Part shown: positions 12,823 to 13,491 of the stretch, piece by piece
How the letters are laid out: each line of letters opens with the position of its first letter
Numbering within the stretch: position 1 is the first letter of the stretch
NCBI GenBank assembly: GCA_030666985.1
Contig: DAOUWT010000046.1
Coordinates: 1 to 13,491 of the forward strand
Source of the DNA: Chloroflexota bacterium
GTDB taxonomy: Bacteria > Chloroflexota > Anaerolineae > Anaerolineales > UBA11858
Direction: 5' to 3'
Length of the DNA stretch: 13,491 nucleotides
Position numbers and translations under genes: made by a program
Notes under the pieces: generated by a model
Seen by the model: the letters and a program-made list of their open reading frames with translations, nothing else
The model's database searches: none
What the model was told of the DNA's origin: nothing

Positions 12823-13491
12823 GGAAGCGAGAGATAATCGTCCAATTCTTCTGGACTGAATCCCATCAGGGATGGTTCAATGTGGATAGTGAGTCCCGTT
12901 TTGGCGTGGACGGTTTGACGCACCCGGCGGGCCAGACTCATCACTTGGTGGGAAGTTGCGTTACCGGTGGAGTTGGTCATAATAAGGGCGTGGTTGGAAG
13001 AAAGAGCCGCCCCGCCCAATGCCGCTGCCTTTAGGCCGCAGGCTTCTATTATATACGCTGTGGGTATCTTTATGCCATCCCCGTTGGAGAATCTCTCCCG
13101 GAAGGCGGCCAGATTGGCAATCACCTCGAAGCCTAAAGTCTCTCTTACACATGATAGCAAGCGGTCAAATTCACTTTCGTTGAGGATGATGTTCTTGAAA
13201 AAAGAACCCGCGCTGCCAATCTCGGCGGGATTGGGCAATTTGCTCTCCCGGATGCGGATGACGGCGGAGCGCATTTGGCCAGGGGTGGAGGGTGGTTCCT
13301 CGGCGAAAGCTTCCCGCAGTCCCTGGTAGGCGAGGTTGGGCAATCCCTGCTTTTGGAGTTTAAAGACGACGTGGAGGATGAGGTAGCGTCCCCGGTGGGT
13401 GGTGTTGAAGATGCTGGTGCGGTAGCCGAAGTGACACTCTGATTTCATCAGGCGCGTGACCGCTCCGGTTTGAGTATCCCAAGCCCTGACA
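12816..13491 (-). CDS. murB: UDP-N-acetylenolpyruvoylglucosamine reductase, C-terminal part (MurB)
   Basis: The frame is open to the window edge, so the N-terminal FAD-binding half is missing. About 225 residues are visible. It is the MurB that reduces UDP-GlcNAc-enolpyruvate to UDP-MurNAc with NADPH in peptidoglycan synthesis. FGYRTSIFN, IRESKLPNP, GSAGSFFKN (with the conserved catalytic Ser) and LKAAALGGAALSSNHAL match the long (type I) class, and IHIEPSLMGF near the end carries the conserved catalytic Glu. Frame residues before the first in-window ATG (13448), VRAWDTQTGAVTRL, continue the family pattern, so that ATG is not the start. The stop lies inside the 12743-12822 palindrome, and the gene ends LDDYLSLPG. 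Its neighbour downstream is the lipid kinase. Confidence 0.93.
   Translation of the reverse strand, partial: VRAWDTQTGAVTRLMKSECHFGYRTSIFNTTHRGRYLILHVVFKLQKQGLPNLAYQGLREAFAEEPPSTPGQMRSAVIRIRESKLPNPAEIGSAGSFFKNIILNESEFDRLLSCVRETLGFEVIANLAAFRERFSNGDGIKIPTAYIIEACGLKAAALGGAALSSNHALIMTNSTGNATSHQVMSLARRVRQTVHAKTGLTIHIEPSLMGFSPEELDDYLSLPG

Overview
The window looks like chromosomal DNA of a bacterium. A member of the Chloroflexota (Anaerolineae-like) is my best guess. That rests on moderate GC, a TumE-like toxin pair, diderm-unlike lipoproteins with PD40 propellers, and intergenic palindromes of a kind I associate with that phylum. It is inference, not proof. TGA, TAG and TAA all serve as stops, so the code is standard.

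Layout. Bases 1-962 (+ strand) hold a hairpin, a promoter and an AT-richer two-gene module: a small coiled-coil protein (218-532) overlapping a TumE/DUF6516-like toxin (507-962). Bases 963-1418 have no gene but several palindromes and short repeats. Everything after that lies on the minus strand. Read in the direction of transcription from the right edge it is: the C-terminal two thirds of MurB (13491-12816, cut by the window edge); a diacylglycerol-kinase-family lipid kinase (12704-11772); a PlsC-type acyltransferase (11614-10913); a Cys-tagged lipoprotein with a barrel domain (10818-9676); a small two-helix membrane protein (9662-9009); a Cys-tagged propeller lipoprotein (8901-7381); a second barrel lipoprotein (7362-6100); a GT-C-like polytopic glycosyltransferase (about 5966-3738); a Phd/YefM antitoxin and PIN toxin (3652-2819); and a fusion of an ATP-cone with a uridine-kinase-like domain (2762-1419).

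How the genes may work together. MurB, the lipid kinase, PlsC, the glycosyltransferase and the three lipoproteins all suit cell-envelope work. The three lipoproteins share an almost identical N-terminal cassette: signal peptide, lipobox Cys, acidic linker and a four-Cys CGDGVCDGPEN motif. This cassette is joined to unrelated or diverged C-terminal domains, and its DNA is strongly conserved. Lipoproteins 1 and 3 appear to be diverged paralogues with an H-x-E and an H-x-x-GG motif. This trio, with the membrane protein between them, is the best candidate here for an undescribed surface system.

Notable anomalies. The glycosyltransferase reading frame is interrupted by a TGA at codon 10, downstream of a good Shine-Dalgarno and ATG; the residues after it continue a TM helix and an Asp-Asp loop in the same frame. 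The same gene carries a 114-bp in-frame tandem repeat rich in perfect hairpins. The PIN/antitoxin pair has a consensus sigma-70 promoter with three TTATAA palindromes spaced exactly 9 bp apart. At least five larger palindromic intergenic elements sit between genes, one of them containing the stop codon of murB. No tRNA, rRNA, CRISPR array or intact insertion sequence was seen.
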